A DNA stretch of 60,000 nucleotides from NCBI RefSeq assembly GCF_910592395.1, contig NC_088317.1, positions 250,001 through 310,000 on the forward strand, in the 5' to 3' direction. The notes beneath the pieces were generated by a model. That model saw only the letters and a program-made list of their open reading frames with translations, ran no database searches and was not told where the DNA came from. Below, one piece after another: positions 26,258 through 40,600 of this stretch. Source of the DNA: Lineus longissimus (lineage: Eukaryota; Nemertea; Pilidiophora; Heteronemertea; Lineidae). The number at the start of each line of letters is the position of its first letter. The first letter of the stretch is position 1. The translations under genes were made by a program, and so were the position numbers.

Positions 26258-26696
26258 GAAGGACAGATTTCATTCTGTTTCTTCTTAAAAGCTTGAAGAT
26301 TCCTGGCCTAATCTTGTTTTTTCTCCTTGACAACGTTGTCATACACAAATGCTTGAATGTGTATTGCACAGATCAGGACTGTGTCAACTCGATCCCCTCA
26401 TTCTGTACCACCTACATGTTATATAAGATCACTTTGAAGCACTAGAGCTCTCCATAAAAATGCAAGCAGGTGTATGATATCAAAGTTCCATTAAGTAACA
26501 ACATACTCATGTTCAGCTGTGTTATGTAATTGGATCAAGGTATCGGTAAATAAGTTCATTACGTTGGCTGCAACACCCCTCAACTGCGTACATTTCAATA
26601 AAAGTAGTAATTTGTCGGTTATCTGCTTTCTCTTGATGGCTGAAGGAAAAGAATGTAGTGTAGAGAGAAATAGAAGTATGATGGTCTCAATACAAT

Positions 26697-26866
26697 TGGC
26701 TTCTCGTGTTTGAGAGTGACTCAAAGTAGCAGGCTTCTCGTGTTTGTGAGTGACCCAAAGTAGCAGGCTTCTCGTGTTTGAGAGTGACCCAAAGTAGCAG
26801 GCTTCTCGTGTTTGTGAGTGACCCAAAGTAGCAGGCTTCTCGTGTTTGAGAGTGACTCAAAGTAGC
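26697..26866. repeat. 34-bp tandem repeat, five copies
   Basis: The unit begins AGGCTTCTCGTGTTTG and repeats five times. Alternate copies read TTTGAGAGTGAC and TTTGTGAGTGAC, so the array has a 68-bp higher-order period. Because 34 is not a multiple of three, the unit reads in different frames in successive copies. The repetitive minus-strand open frames here are translated minisatellite and not a protein. Confidence 0.95.
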
Positions 26867-28342
26867 AGAAGGTTTTTACAGAATGCGATTTCGAGCGAAT
26901 TACAATGCATACTCTTAACAGAGAAAGTAGGATAGACTGATCATGCCTACCCACATGTCAACAGCCATACTTGCTTCAGCTCATCAAGGAGCGGGCATCC
27001 TTTGGCATAGCACCTTGGAAGTTGGAAGCATCAATGCAATCAATGCCGGTACACCATGCCTTCAATCTAGATCAGCTCAGTTGTTGATTGGACATTCATC
27101 ATTTCTTCGCTTGCTTCGTTGAAAAATATTCTCATCGGAACCATATTCTTGCTTGAAAGCCTTTGTCACGCTGGAACTCCATCAAATAAAGTAGAGGTAG
27201 GCCTGTGCTGTTAAGGTTCTTGTAATCTGATCTCATGATCAATGTCTGGCTTGCACACCCGTTATGCTACCGTCTTGAAACCTATCTGCACTCTTCACGA
27301 GTACTAAGCTTTTGACCAAATGTCAATTGAAGTCGAATTACAAATGTCATAAGTATTTTGCATTCACATGGACCCGTTACATCAGTCATGTCAATCGAAT
27401 TCAGAAATCTAACAGACAGATTTGGATAATGGCATCTTTCTCGCAGCCTGTTTACCATCATCCCAAGGAATGCAATTATTGTACTTCTCAAAGTTTAATG
27501 ACGATGGGAAGTGACATCTATGAAGTTGAGTTTACCGCAATGAATTCTCAAAATTGAGAGACTCCGATGTAGTTTGATGTAATTTGTCGTTGTGAATGGA
27601 TTGATCTTTTTAGAATAGCCAACCCAGTCTCAGGATTCGTACGATGCATTAACCATTTACTTATGCATCGATCTCTCTTGAGAAAGGGACATATTTGGAA
27701 AAAGAAATATGCCAAACCAATTGATAAGATACAGACACCAACATGCGACCATGAGAAAACACTACTGAAGGCAAGCCGGCATACAACTGACATCATTCTT
27801 TCAGGAGCAGCCCTTCTTCTCACTCTCTGAAGCCACATCAGTAGTTTTGCTTGCTGCCAGGATGTTGATGCTACACTAGAACCTTCGATGTACTCCTCAG
27901 ATCTGCCACGGTCACAGATATTACCAACTCGCCGCACAAATGTCCTACATGATTTAATTGTCACGAGTAACTCGCAAAATAACAAGAAAAAGAAACAAAA
28001 CACCTGTTCTTATTCTTTGCTGTTCACTGTTCAGGGTGATGTACAGATGATAGACCGGTGTTGACTTCCACGAAGTAAGTGCACCTCTTAAACAGTTGGC
28101 AAGAAATGTCAATTTACCTTAGCATTTGCTCCAGCGGGCTAAGAGAGCATGCCTATGCAAGAACATCCGTTACTAGATAACTAAACGCAAGAAATGGATA
28201 TGCAGTCTATGATCAGCAGCATCAAAAACAATAGTTCGTCAATGTGATAATCTTGACAGTCGGTTGCAAGTCTGTTCATGGAAAAGGCTTGTGTTTATCC
28301 ATTCTCTTGCAAGATCATCGGATAGGGGAAGACAACAGCTAT

Positions 28343-28430
28343 CACTAATAGGAGGCTTTTTCCGACTTCTTAACGGTTTCTGACTTTCTAACCTTTTCCT
28401 GATTTATCCGACAAAAGTCCGCCATTGTCT
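28343..28430 (+). mobile_element. MITE-like family 1, copy 4 (end fragment)
   Basis: Only the TCCGAC-rich end is present, from CACTAATAGGAGGC to about AAAGTCCGCCATTGTC. It then breaks off into unrelated sequence, so this is a truncated copy. Confidence 0.75.
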
Positions 28431-31400
28431 AACAGAGACAATGCAGCACATCCACATTCGAGAAGACTGTTACTTTTTCTTCTAGCTATCCTACAGTTTG
28501 GAAACACTGATATTTCCGCCTGCCACATGGCCTAGATGTAGCTTCATCTTCCGCCACTTTGGAACATCTAAGTTCCAATTGCCTTCGTCGTGGTCCAAGG
28601 ACATATGAAACGTACTTTGATCCGTGTGGATCACGCTGAACCGTTCTTGACCGTAACAAAGGTTATAGCCTTGAACTACTGGATTAACTGTAAGAACTCT
28701 TCATCATATCGACAAGCGTCGTGCAGACTACTGCAGACCATCTCTAACTTACAAGGACGGCAATAATGTCAGGTCCCAGAACTAAGTACCGTTTGGCGGC
28801 AACACATGACACTATACTTCCACTTGTACGTGATTCGACGAGACAAGGATCGTCAGATCAACACAGAAGTCTTGAGGTGGAGGAGGCAGTGCTTTCAAAA
28901 ATGTTGACACAAACCATGCAAATTGGGTCTATTGGCCGAAGCCGACAAGGCCATGATACGGATTGGGAACTCTGCTCACACCATTGCATGACCGTCTGAC
29001 TGGTTCAATAAGTTCTCCTTTGTTACACTGGGCAGCTTAAAACGTGAATGATATTCATGCATCAGTTTCTCTAGACGATAATAGAGTTGGAGTTAGAATA
29101 TCAATGGCTATCTAACTGAGAACTGAGTTTGGCAGATGAAGAACTTTTCTATTCAATATCCTGATAAATGAAAACTTAAGTAGCATTTGACAGGTCCAGT
29201 GTGGTTGACCATCCTTGAGAATATGATCTAGATCATCGTATAAGCAGAGGACAGCTAATCAATACCAGTTTGCCTTTTCTTGTTGAGGCAACACAAGTTA
29301 GCTTATAGGTATGGTATCTTAGGTATGTTATTAATAATGACTTGTGAGAAATGAAGAGTCATACCAAACTTGAAACGTTGATCATAGATGCCCTTTAGTG
29401 GTTTGAGACATTTGAGGAATGGTTTTGAAAACAACGAATATATATGCCTAAGGGAAAGTTAGTACATGGTACATGACAGTGGATACGCCTGAATCGAAAA
29501 GCAATGTGGCTAATTAGGAGAAATATGGAATTGATGAAGCCAACTTCACAAGTACATTTGTAAGGTGAACCAACCATACTTTCTTGAAGAGGAAATGATA
29601 AATATTATACGGTTTCAGACGTCAGATAAATTTAGTGTGGCTTGCATGCGTTTTGCCTTTATCAGGAAATTCACCATTCCCGTTTATCAGTCGGTTCATT
29701 AGCTAAAAGCTGCGTGTTATGTATAATTGCAAGATCGAGATATAAGATGGGTTTATCAGAGGAAATCGCCAAAGAACGATATTCCTCCTACACTACAACT
29801 AAATCAGCCAGACCGGCGGAACTCTCTCATATATAACCAGGATCTTAGTAGATGAAAATAGAAGCTATGTTCATCAAGGAAAAGGATTGGCCACCAATGA
29901 GTGTTTTTGGTTGAGTTGCAAATGTGGCAGATAAACTCCCCTTTTATACAAGTGCCAATGCGGGGAGGATCGCGGGCTCCTTATAACGATTGCAGCAAAC
30001 AGGACTTCACTTATTGAATACTATTCAACGCCTCATTTATTTCTGGAACTGAATGAACGTATCTTCAAAAGATGCTTTTGATTTGACAAATTGTTATCGT
30101 GAAATCGAAATATTCCTGTATGCCCTCCAATGAGTTACGATCAAGTGGTTTTGTTGGAGCAGTTCGCCTAAATCGTCGTTATAATCTGCTCTCGTCATTC
30201 CAACCACGCCGAAACGACTCAAGCATAGACAATAAGGTTAGATATCAAATCTTGTGCAGTCATGCGGAATTGTTATAGCTGTATCTGTCTGGATTGTGAT
30301 GAATTTTAGGATCTGTGGCCGTAAAGCATGTCGTGATCCTCGGTGGGAGCTATATTTTAACAGGTTGAAAAAATCACAGAATTTTGAATATCAGTATTTC
30401 AAATGTCAAATTAGACATGTGGCTGAGACGGCTACTAGTACATCCAAGTCGTTGGCCATTACCACGACTTGGAATACTACTCAACTAACCCAACGCTAAA
30501 TAAAATCATCATTGGTGAGCCACCTACCTGTACGTCGAAGAGGAAGTGATAAATATCTGGTAAGAAATCTATGTAACTTCCTTGTTTTCATCAGATATTA
30601 TTGAGCTTTATGGACGTAGAGAAATCTTATGTCTTAGGTCAAGATGGTTGAATCGTGACAGATATAATGTCTCAAATAGTCGTCTTTCATGCAATAATCT
30701 TGGCCTATGCATCATCCCTCCACTTAAGTCAATACAACAACTTAATTGCGCTATCCACAGGCCAGATGCCGAGCGCAAACGGTGTTGAATTTGAAAAGAA
30801 ACGACCAAACTCTGGACCTCATGTCCCTAGCGGGCAGTGACAATCATATCGATAGCCATTCCAATTGTCTGCATGGGTTGTCATCATAGATACGCCCTGT
30901 GGTTCCACATTCCCCGCTCCCTCAATCTAACCATGGGTGAAATCCAGATCGAAATATGATCCCAGCAAATCCACGGAGTGTCCAAAACCACATCCGATAC
31001 CAGGGATAACCTTTTTTGGTTGACATTACAAAATATCGGACGAAAAGTACTGGTGAGTCAAGCAATGTTGCACATTGTTTGTAAATCAATGCTGCCCAGC
31101 AATTATAAAGACAAGAAAAGCGATGTCACAATTCGATTTCACTAGAAACAAACTTCGGGGCAGCCCGATGTAGTGAATCCGACAGATGACTGTGATTTAT
31201 GATTGCATGCTTGTCTTAAGGGATATTTTTTGTTTGTACTCCCCCCCTCGCTGACAATGATTCAGATGGAATCTATATGTAGCCCCCGGTTTACTCGTGA
31301 TGAGTAGAAACAAGAGTGACCACATCCTATTACAACCCTGCAACCAACAAACTGTAATGTATTGAAAGTAAACATAATGTCGCTGCAGCAAAAGGTCATT

Positions 31401-34400
31401 GATCTCTACACACCGAATCCCCAAACATTGACTGTTTTGAATGTAAATTTGAGAATAAATCGAAGCGACCCCGAATCTCGTCTGAAAGGAACTTTCTATA
31501 CTCGTGTCAGAAGAACAACCACCAGCTGTCCGAATTGATTTCTTTTTAGAAGACCTATACAGAAAACTAGCGGCACGCCATTGGCCAGTAATGGCCCAGG
31601 CATTGCCTCCAAGGCATGCGGCCACTTGTGGTCCTTACTCAAGTTTATCCCACCTAAATCAATTGTTATTATAGGTATACATGTTACTTAGGAGCTGGAT
31701 CGATTGAGATGCTCGCCCAAAGCGGGTTCCCTCAGAAGATATCGATAACGGTAGAGACCCACTGCAGGAGGCTGACGGAAATCTTTGGTTACAACAATTG
31801 TCCGAGCCAGGTCTGGAGTACAAGTTAGTTTGATACTCAGATATATATATATATAATCAATGAAAATGTCATTTTGTACTCGAACATTGAACTAGTCCAA
31901 CACCATTCCGTCTCCTAGTCTCAGGAGAAGTGATTTCATTAATTTATCAACAATTCGACACCTTTGGTATCAAATTCATCCATGAAATATCCGTAAAAGG
32001 ATGACGCCTTGAGTTACATGACCGGGTTGTTGACAAGAAGGTAAACAATTCAAAACCTATTTAAAGGAAAACACGAGAGAGGTTTATTTCCCAAGCTCAG
32101 TTAGTTAGTTATCATTGATTTATAGTCACTTTGTCCAAATCGTTGTCAATTAACTGGTATTGATACCAATACCTTTGGTAAATATTGCTTCCACTTATCC
32201 AATACATTATCCATTCCTACAGGTGACAAAAACTTCGGCAATTCCTTTAATCTATTAAGTATACAATTAAATATCACATTAGAATATCATTGATCTAACC
32301 TCGGGGTATTGGCAAATACAAGTCCCCGTGACCGATAAGGCCCGGACCACATTTTTTACTCATGACGGACTGGAAACGAAATGGTAGAGAACTTTCGATT
32401 TCCTTTCGGTTAAGGAGAGATCAATTACCCATATCTATTCCTCCGATGGATATCGGACATGTTCTCAGATTATAAAGGCATGTAGCAACTGTAACCCCAT
32501 CTTGCCTCGAGCGCTGGGTTTGGTGTCGGGTCATAGTTCAAGTGCTGGCCTTTCGAGTATATATAAACTGTTGGCTTTGTATACTAGTATCAAGTATGCA
32601 TTTGACCTCTCTTGATGTTTCGTCGCCCAAAATTAGTTGGAAGGGAACGCTTATAAGCCAGCAAGAAGAAAAAACGGTGAAGCTGATATCAATTATAATG
32701 TCATGTCATCACGCAATCATGAGAGACTAGCTGTTACTTTCACGTGGGTCTGTTAAAGAAGACATATTGATCTCCTATGTAAGGGGAAGCTTGGGGTTAG
32801 GGTCGATGGATATCATGGTACGTGGAGGCTTTGCGCCAACGAAATTGAAACGCCCGCCATCTTTAATCTGATTGACCACGTGATATGGTTGATAAGCACG
32901 TGAGGCAATACTATCTACGTTCTAAGATTATGGGTTCGGTAGTTGAGGAATGTGATCTGTGCTGAGCCCATGAATCCGATACGATCAGAGATTTGTTTTT
33001 CAAAGGTGTACGTGACGCTAGGATGATGTACTTTAGAATCAGAAGAAACTTGTTTTGCATGAAAAATAGGGTGGTCTTGGTCTATGAACATTCTAATAGT
33101 ACTTCTGATAATCAATACACAGTGCTGATCTACTCTGAATAAGTCTGCAATGGCGTTCCCTTCCTTGCACAACCAGGAGTACATACCTATTACCGGCTGA
33201 TTTCACTTGATTGTCAGTAACTTTAGGTTACAGACGTATGTAATTCTACTTAGTCACTGTCAGATTAGTGCTCTTTGTGGATGCATCGAGAGCTTGGTTC
33301 AGCACGGGTGTCAACCTAACCAACATGACTAAGGAAATACCATGCATTTAGGACATCTTCCTCGGTAACGGAATTATTCAGAGTAGTGATTGAGTCCGGT
33401 CAGCAATAGTTATTACTTGTTACGGATACGACAGCCTCCTTTCAGTGTGACAGAGTTCTTTTTGGACAGATTCAACGTTATCGATAATTGGTGAAGCAAT
33501 ATTAACACTATTAAAAGGGCTATTTACCTCTTTGGTGGGCGTATGCTGAAGAATATCGGGGAAATAAATCAGTGGTATTTTTTCAGATCGTAATGAAAGT
33601 AGTCGTGTGTCTGGTGAGGGCTCAATGCTTTGAAGAAATGGGCTGATGTCTCTTTATAAAGATAAATGGGTTCGACGAAGTGATTTGAGTAGCGGATGCG
33701 AGTGGAGTTTCGGTTGTTTTTGAGAGAGAATAAGGCTAAGCTGCGGTGATGCAAGCCTTGCTAGATTCAACAGTGCGTACTCAGCGTAGCTGATTTCATC
33801 TTGGCCACTGTGGAGTATCTGTTGAATCATGTCTTCGGAAAAGGAGGGCGACAAAGACAACTGACAAGTTTTTAGCGTCGTTCCGAGAATGACGGGAGGG
33901 GGCCACAGGCTTTGGCACAGCACATCTGATAAAATTAGATGTCTAAAATCAATGTTTTGTGAGCAGGCACAGGTTTTCTAACCATTTCATATTTCAACTG
34001 TCATCTGATGTCTGCTTTGATTTTGACCTTTGACAAGAAATGAGCATTTGGCAACTGGCCACGAACTAGTAGGATTAGGTAATGTGGATAGGATTGGTGC
34101 TGAGCGCTCGGAGACACTGAAAGTTATAAAAAGTACTTTCCGTGATCACACAATCGCATTCGTTGGTTTCTTTCCTTTGTTTTTTCGATAATATACTGAC
34201 TGAATTCAACAACTCGAGCAGAGCGTTTATATCAGGAGCAACTGCAATGCCGGTGTGAAATTAGAAGATTTCCCTCTGTGGAAAAAGTGTCCAGCTCAAT
34301 TCGAATCCGACGGATTATATGATATTTCTTTGAGGCCATGACTGTCAACTGAATAAGGCTGATTTTCCAAGCAAATTCCAGCTTAAAAAGAATGACATCA

Positions 34401-34408
34401 AGAAGTCA
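28431..34408. other. No recognisable gene
   Basis: No gene is supported. A weak repeated motif (GAAGAGGAAATGATAAATAT near 29588 and GAAGAGGAAGTGATAAATAT near 30538) suggests an old diverged duplication. A short (AT)n run lies at 31841-31855. Confidence 0.4.
31841..31855. repeat. Short (AT)n microsatellite
   Basis: About seven AT dinucleotides in a row within AT-rich non-coding DNA. Confidence 0.9.
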
Positions 34409-34490
34409 GTTGTCGTGGCCGAGTGGTTAAGGCGATGGACTAGAAATCCATTGGGGTCTCCCCGCGCAGGTTCGAATCCTGCCGACAACG
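34409..34490 (+). tRNA. tRNA-Ser (anticodon AGA)
   Basis: An 82-base cloverleaf with no intron. The acceptor stem GTTGTCG pairs with CGACAAC, with discriminator G. Box A (TGGCCGAGTGG) and box B (GGTTCGAATCC) match the consensus. Anticodon stem ATGGA/TCCAT encloses loop CTAGAAA, so the anticodon is AGA (modified to IGA), reading UCU and related serine codons. The long variable arm (GGGGTCTCCCC) is the class II hallmark of tRNA-Ser. The T stem GCAGG/CCTGC is intact. A run of seven T just downstream is a good RNA polymerase III terminator. It is on the strand opposite to the surrounding presumed neuropeptide intron. Confidence 0.98.
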
Positions 34491-36098
34491 TATTTTTTTA
34501 AAGTCAAATATCAACTTTTTTTCACAAACTTCACATTGAGCCCAGCGATAGCAACCTAGTTGTTTTTAATTCCATGTTTCTTTTGGCGAAGAGATTTCAT
34601 CACAGCCAACTATGTGTTATACACAGTTAATTATCCGTTATCATTATAATATGCCGAGTCGTGCCGTGTCATGAAAAATGACGTGAGTGTACTTTACTAA
34701 AAGTTCTTTCACGCGTCTTTCCCATTAGCCTATTTCTTGTAATTATTATTCTTGATCTAGATCTTAAACACAAATAACATGCCGGCATAGCCACCTGAAT
34801 CAACACCAGTTTCATAACAATGACTTTTATCACTATTTTCACTTTGACGTTTATTAGTCATTGGAGTACAAAACCTCTATTATTATGTCATCATATCAAC
34901 ATTGATACAGTTTAATCAACAAGTGCTTTTTCAAACTTTTATTTTCATCAGACTCTTGTGACTTGAAATCAGAAATAAATACTTATAATGTTTTAAACTA
35001 TAGGATGATGGTTACATTAACCAGAAGATATTTAATAGCCTGTGTTTTCGTTACCTAATACCATCCACAAGGTCAAAGAACAAGCTATTGAAGTACTTGC
35101 CTATTAGTCACACAGTTTACCATATGATTGATTCATAAATCTACTGACGGTGTAATTATACCGCTGGTGGTAACATTATCTGGTGCCATGTGTTATAAAC
35201 TGCCGAAATTGCACCAAAAATCAATAGGTTATATCAAAACCTACGTCATTACCAGATATTATTAAGTTGGCAAGATTTTGACGAATACGACTGATAGAAC
35301 AAAAAGACATTCTGTTAATCTTGATGTCTTAATGGTGAGTTGATATACGTGAGATACATTTGATTGATAACTGTAATCAAAAGGAATCGGAGAAGTTTTT
35401 GGCCAATATTGTTAATTAGAAAAGGTCGCCAACCCAATCAAACCTTTTACAACATACGATAGAGCAGTTATCATTCGATTAAACGATCGGGATTACGGAT
35501 GAGATAATCCTCAATATCGCTAACTCGAGAAGAACAGGCAGTTTCTCCTCCTGTCCCAACATCAAAATCAACATCTCTCGGAATTCGGGTGGTGACTTCA
35601 TCCATCCTGTACCTTTCGCTTGCAAGTACAGCTGATAGAACAAGATGTGGTAACGTGTCATTTGTTTTCATTTCGTAAGAATGGACAGAAAACACCAAGA
35701 GGCAAATTCACCAATTTCCTTAAGCAGTAGTTTGGGACTTCCTAACAGGTATCAACCAATCAGAAGACAGCTGCCTATTCGGCGCAAACAGCACTGTCAG
35801 GATTGAGTATCGGGATTCTGCTTGGACAATATACATCCCACCTTCTAGCACAAGCATTATCAATTCAATCAGTTGGGGAAACTATGATAGGACTTACTAT
35901 TTCCTCGTTTCCACTGGTTCAAGTATTGAGACAGCTGTTGCCATAATGACCTTGTTTTAAACTCCCACGTATCGCGTTTCACATGTTATTCAATATTCTA
36001 TGTTCATCATTGATTTTGATTGCCAACTTCAATTATGCTGTGTTTGAACCAAATCACAGCCATTATGATACGGGTAAATAGAGGCCTATCAGTAAGCA

Positions 36099-36180
36099 GT
36101 TGTCGTGGCCGAGTGGTTAAGGCGATGGACTAGAAATCCATTGGGGTCTCCCCGCGCAGGTTCGAATCCTGCCGACAACG
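36099..36180 (+). tRNA. tRNA-Ser (anticodon AGA), second copy
   Basis: All 82 bases are identical to the tRNA at 34409-34490: same stems, AGA anticodon, long variable arm and box A/box B promoters. The flanks are unrelated apart from the last few upstream bases. The first downstream TTTT lies about five bases past the 3' end, so termination should still occur. Identity of the gene body with diverged flanks suggests selection or gene conversion, not a recent segmental duplication. Confidence 0.98.
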
Positions 36181-37398
36181 TTAAGTTTTGGAGCCGTTCG
36201 TTCGGTTACCACTTTTTTTTAATAGTGGGTTGTGTTTTACATGTAAACGATATTAAGGACAGGGCAGCGTATATCAATCTATGTCAACAAATAATGTTTG
36301 CTTTACTTCAAAGCGTAGGCCGACTTTGGATCGTTTTTGGGGGGCCCTTGACGGTCCAATAAATTTCGAACAGTTGCATATATATCTGCTCAAATGAATT
36401 GTCACTTCAACACGACAGAGATTCCCTTCATCACGCCTCGATCCCCTCCGAACCCTAGGCTGCAGATATTCTACCAATTTCAAAGAGTATTCAATAGTGC
36501 CCGAGTGATGAGATCATCCACCGTGATCTCATCAATAAGGTGACAAATCCAGTTATGTATTTATTCATGGAGTTCCACCTTCCGCGTCGTTGCGATCATA
36601 CTGGATGAAAGTATAGCTTCCAGTGATTTCTGGGGTGACATTCGACTTCAAAGCGAAACTGCGATCAAATAACTTTTTTGATGAAACATTTGCCTGTGTA
36701 ACGTATTCTATGATGTTATGTTATACTTCCCCAATAAGATGAATGTCCAAGTTCCCTTCAATTTGCGCCTGGGAGGGCCTGCGATGGAAACTCTCTGTCC
36801 CTATAAAGTTTCCTCTCACTGTAAAAGTGCGGTAGGGAACATAGTGGAATGACTGCGCAGATTTTGATGACTAAAATGAATTACATGGGCTATCTATACA
36901 GCCGTTAATAATAACCATTCATTAGCATTGATTTAATGAGAACTCATAATGATAAACAGAATGCAGCCTCACGACTATTTGGAATTATAATACCAACTGA
37001 ACACCGATAATCGGAAACAAGTCCCAACAAGTCAACAAATTGAATCCACACTTTCCTGCATAAAATAAACATCATCAAGGATCGAGTAATTAGCAAATCC
37101 AGATCCATTACGTTCATTGATTCCATATGTTTTAGGCGCCAAGAAAGAAATATTTGATTACCCAAAGACGTGTTCCTTCGAATGACCCGTCCAGAGTCAC
37201 ACTTAGTCTATGTTTAGGCAATGCTTCATTGAGACTGTCGCGGCTATAGCTTTATATTTACTATGGAGTTGAGATTTAACCATTAGCCGAGCTGAATAAT
37301 TAAGCACGTGTGCAAGCTATTAGACTGTTTATTACAGCTGAGTAACTCCAGCCACTGCATTGGCTACATGATATCAAACGTTATACTTGATACACTAG

Positions 37399-37630
37399 CT
37401 AGTAGGAGGCTTTATCCGACTTCTTAACGGTTTCCCTAACTTTTTCCTGATTTATCCGACCAAAGTCCGACATTGTCCGACTTTTCCCTGAAAGGTCGGA
37501 TTTCTAGAAAACTTATGAAAAAATACCAGGGCTTCCCAAAATAGGGCACTAAAGATCAGAGGCCTATGTTGAATGGAGTTTATGAGGTGACCTAATTGAG
37601 TGAGCTAATTGTACTCACACTTAGGGTCAC
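37399..37630 (+). mobile_element. MITE-like family 1, copy 5 (near full length)
   Basis: It starts CTAGTAGGAGGC. It contains four TCCGAC boxes, one GTCGGA, the GGGCTTCCCAAAATAGGGC block, and the distal GTGACCTAATTGAGTGAGC end near 37620. This is one of the most complete copies. It has no coding capacity. Confidence 0.85.
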
Positions 37631-40600
37631 TCTGAGTGCTTGGCCCACACGTCATTAACTGGTGATATAAACTAAGTGTTGAGGTATTTTGGTCTATCCT
37701 GATCGTTCAGAAGACCTCAGATGAGCTGGGTAATCAGCGCTTCAACATGACCGCAACTTATTTATTTACCTTGTTTGAGTATGGCAAGTAAGATAAAGGC
37801 CCCACCTTGGGTCGCACATCGACTTTGGGGTTTGAGGGGCCTTTTACCACTATATACCCAATGTGTTCGTTGAAGTCTTGATTTCCAGCCACCGAATACC
37901 TACATACCAGTACGCCTACACGTATTTCACACAAAAATGATATTTCATAATTCATACAATTTCACATCTTTTTTTGGCATCGTGAGTTTGTCAGCAAAAA
38001 ACTGAATTCACCCAGCCTTACCTGATGACAACTATTGATCTGTAACCGCTCAAACATATGGAATGCAGCGATAAACTTAATGAAACCTTATTTCTCGCCT
38101 GGTTCGTGTGAAAGCACTAATTTTCTTTGCCGTACGCAGCCGAGTTTAAACAATTTTTCGGTTGATTTGTGTGGTAAATTATACACTTTTAAGCAAGTCT
38201 CGCAATCAGTTGACAAAATGTGGACGTCATTTCTGGGCAGTTTTTTTTTAAACAGCATGTGTATCAATTCAAAGCAGATTTTTGGCATTCGGGTACATGC
38301 CAACTTCAAGTGGGGAAATTGGATTTTCAAATAAGATGAAGTCATATTAACCAATACATGATGACAGTTGAGTTGGGTTCTTGTTCAATGAGAGTTGCAA
38401 TTGAGACCAATTAATAGCGATGCATATAATAGATTAAATATAAGTTCATGTAAACTGTACTCTGGGACATTTCCCCTTTTGCCCGCGTACGAAGTTTATA
38501 AGATCATCAAAAGCGGACAAAAAAAACAGATTCGTAAGTTCTACCCCCTCAGCGATGAGATCCAAGCGATTGTCACATCTATTCATATGTGATCAGTAAG
38601 AGCCTCTGACATCTGTCTGTAGCTGACAAAAAATTCATCAACAGAAAGATGACTGATCGCACTTTCTTTTAATCTCATCTGCTTAGATCCTGACAATAAG
38701 GAAAACAAAACTCGAGACACAAAATATGATGTCTTAGTTTTTTTTGCCAAGTTTGAATGAGACAAACGCTGCTATGCTATTGCCGTTACAAAGAGATCAT
38801 AGTTGTTAATGTACTGTTGCACTGACATGAATATCACATTGTGACAATGTCACAGATAGAGTAAGAACTGCTAAAGAAACCATTCGTCAAAAGCTACGAC
38901 ACTGATCTGATGACAGAGGAAACGAGGTAGAAGCTCATTGCATTCAGTACAATAATTGCATACGCGTTTCTAGAATGACTGCAAATCTGTACTTCTGATA
39001 TTATCAGTCTGAAACTGCCTTTCACATTCGTCGTTTCATAGTTTGCCAAGCATTTACGATGTTTTCCAAAGTAAAAATGAAGACTGTTCCTAGATTTTTT
39101 TCGTCAAGTGAACGTCTCTATATGGTAGGCTAAGATCAGCGATCTACAAACCACAGTGCAATGAGCTAAAGTCTTGGTGATGGATACACTTGATTTCTAC
39201 TCTAAAACTCTTGTTTTTCCTTCAAGCGGGAAAATGCATATCACTAACAAAAGCTTCAGCAAAAAGCACCAGGGATCACTTTGCTGCGACGCTTTTTTAA
39301 AAATAGCCTGCAAGCTCTTTGCGCCTGGTTGCACTGCATGTCGTTCGCTCACAATGCATCGCCATCAAACATGTCAAGAGCACTTTTCGCTAACTGGATC
39401 AAATGTACCTTTTAGTTGACATTTCTGCAGTTTCTTTCTGCGTATCAGTGGCACACTGGTCATCTTTGTGGCGGATGTGGCTTTAATCTCAGTAATAATG
39501 TGAAGGTATGTCAAAGATGGTGCTCTCAAAGGAGGGGGCATGAGTATGTCTGCGACCTTTCAGGCTAATGACAGGGCAATTTTAGTCAGTACAAGAGTAA
39601 ATGTACATAATTACTGCACCTGAACTGGTACATGTACATCCCTGGTAGAGTGATTGATACATTGGGTGTTCAGGTCATGTTAGGTTGAAATCGCCTCTTT
39701 ACAAGTCTTTTGCATTGACAATGATGGTCTGTGAAAACCGCCTTTCTGTAGACATATGTTCATATTGTTATTCCTACGCCTGATAAGAATATCATTGTTA
39801 ACAAAGTCCGTGCAAATATCCGTCCCTGTATCCGAGAGACAAAATCCGTTAATTAAGAAGACAGTTCTCGTTTAACAGAAAAGGAATATGATGTCTTGAG
39901 AAATTACAAAACTCTTATAATACACAGCGTATTGATGAATAATATCCTTCTCGCTAATGACGTTTTTAGGTTTGGTGCATCAGTGACCAAAAGTAAGCTA
40001 CGCCAGGTTGAGAAACCATATAATACTCTAAGTTCTGATCTTATCCTGTGTCGTGTACATATACATGTACATTAAAGTGTTAATATCTCAAGTCGTGTCT
40101 CACTGCTAATATGACAAAGAACAGCATATTGCTTCCTTCAAATTTGAATACCTTACATACACAATGACTTGAGTATCTAGACGAGCTAGATAATATGTCA
40201 TTCTAGCGGATTGATATTTTAACTAATCCGCTTAAATTTCTCAATTTCCTTTAAGGTTTTAAAGTATTTAATGATATTTGAGACGAGTACATTGTCAGAT
40301 AGTAATTAAAGACTGAGTCATTGATTGAAGCTTCGAAATTGAGGGTGTTATTTAGTTTTTCGCTGGGTACCGATCTCAAAGGTGACCTATATACCAAAGA
40401 CTTTAAAGAATACCGATAACTACTAACAGCCACCCTCTTTTCATCCAGGTCCTAAACCAAACTATGAGGTAGGCAGGTCACTCCGAGGTAATTCAGGGGT
40501 AACAAGTATGAATACCATTAAAATGTCAGCTTACCACATGGTATTGCATCTCCTTCATCAATAGCAGAAACATAACAACTTTCACAAGTACCAAATGAAG

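Noticed and set aside
26491-26954. Minus-strand frames with repeated WVTHKHEKPATL-like units
   Set aside because: Translation of the 34-bp minisatellite, which shifts frame from copy to copy.
27548-28003. 151-codon minus-strand frame with a hydrophobic start and a Cys pair reminiscent of an insulin B chain
   Set aside because: It starts at GTG, the cysteine spacing is one residue short, and there is no A-chain CC motif downstream.
35471-35623. Minus-strand acidic open stretch ending NPDRLIE with an acceptor at its start
   Set aside because: Another frame of the same DNA is equally open, and no upstream exon chain could be established.
36105-36362. Plus-strand 85-codon frame
   Set aside because: It begins inside the second tRNA-Ser gene and has no other support.
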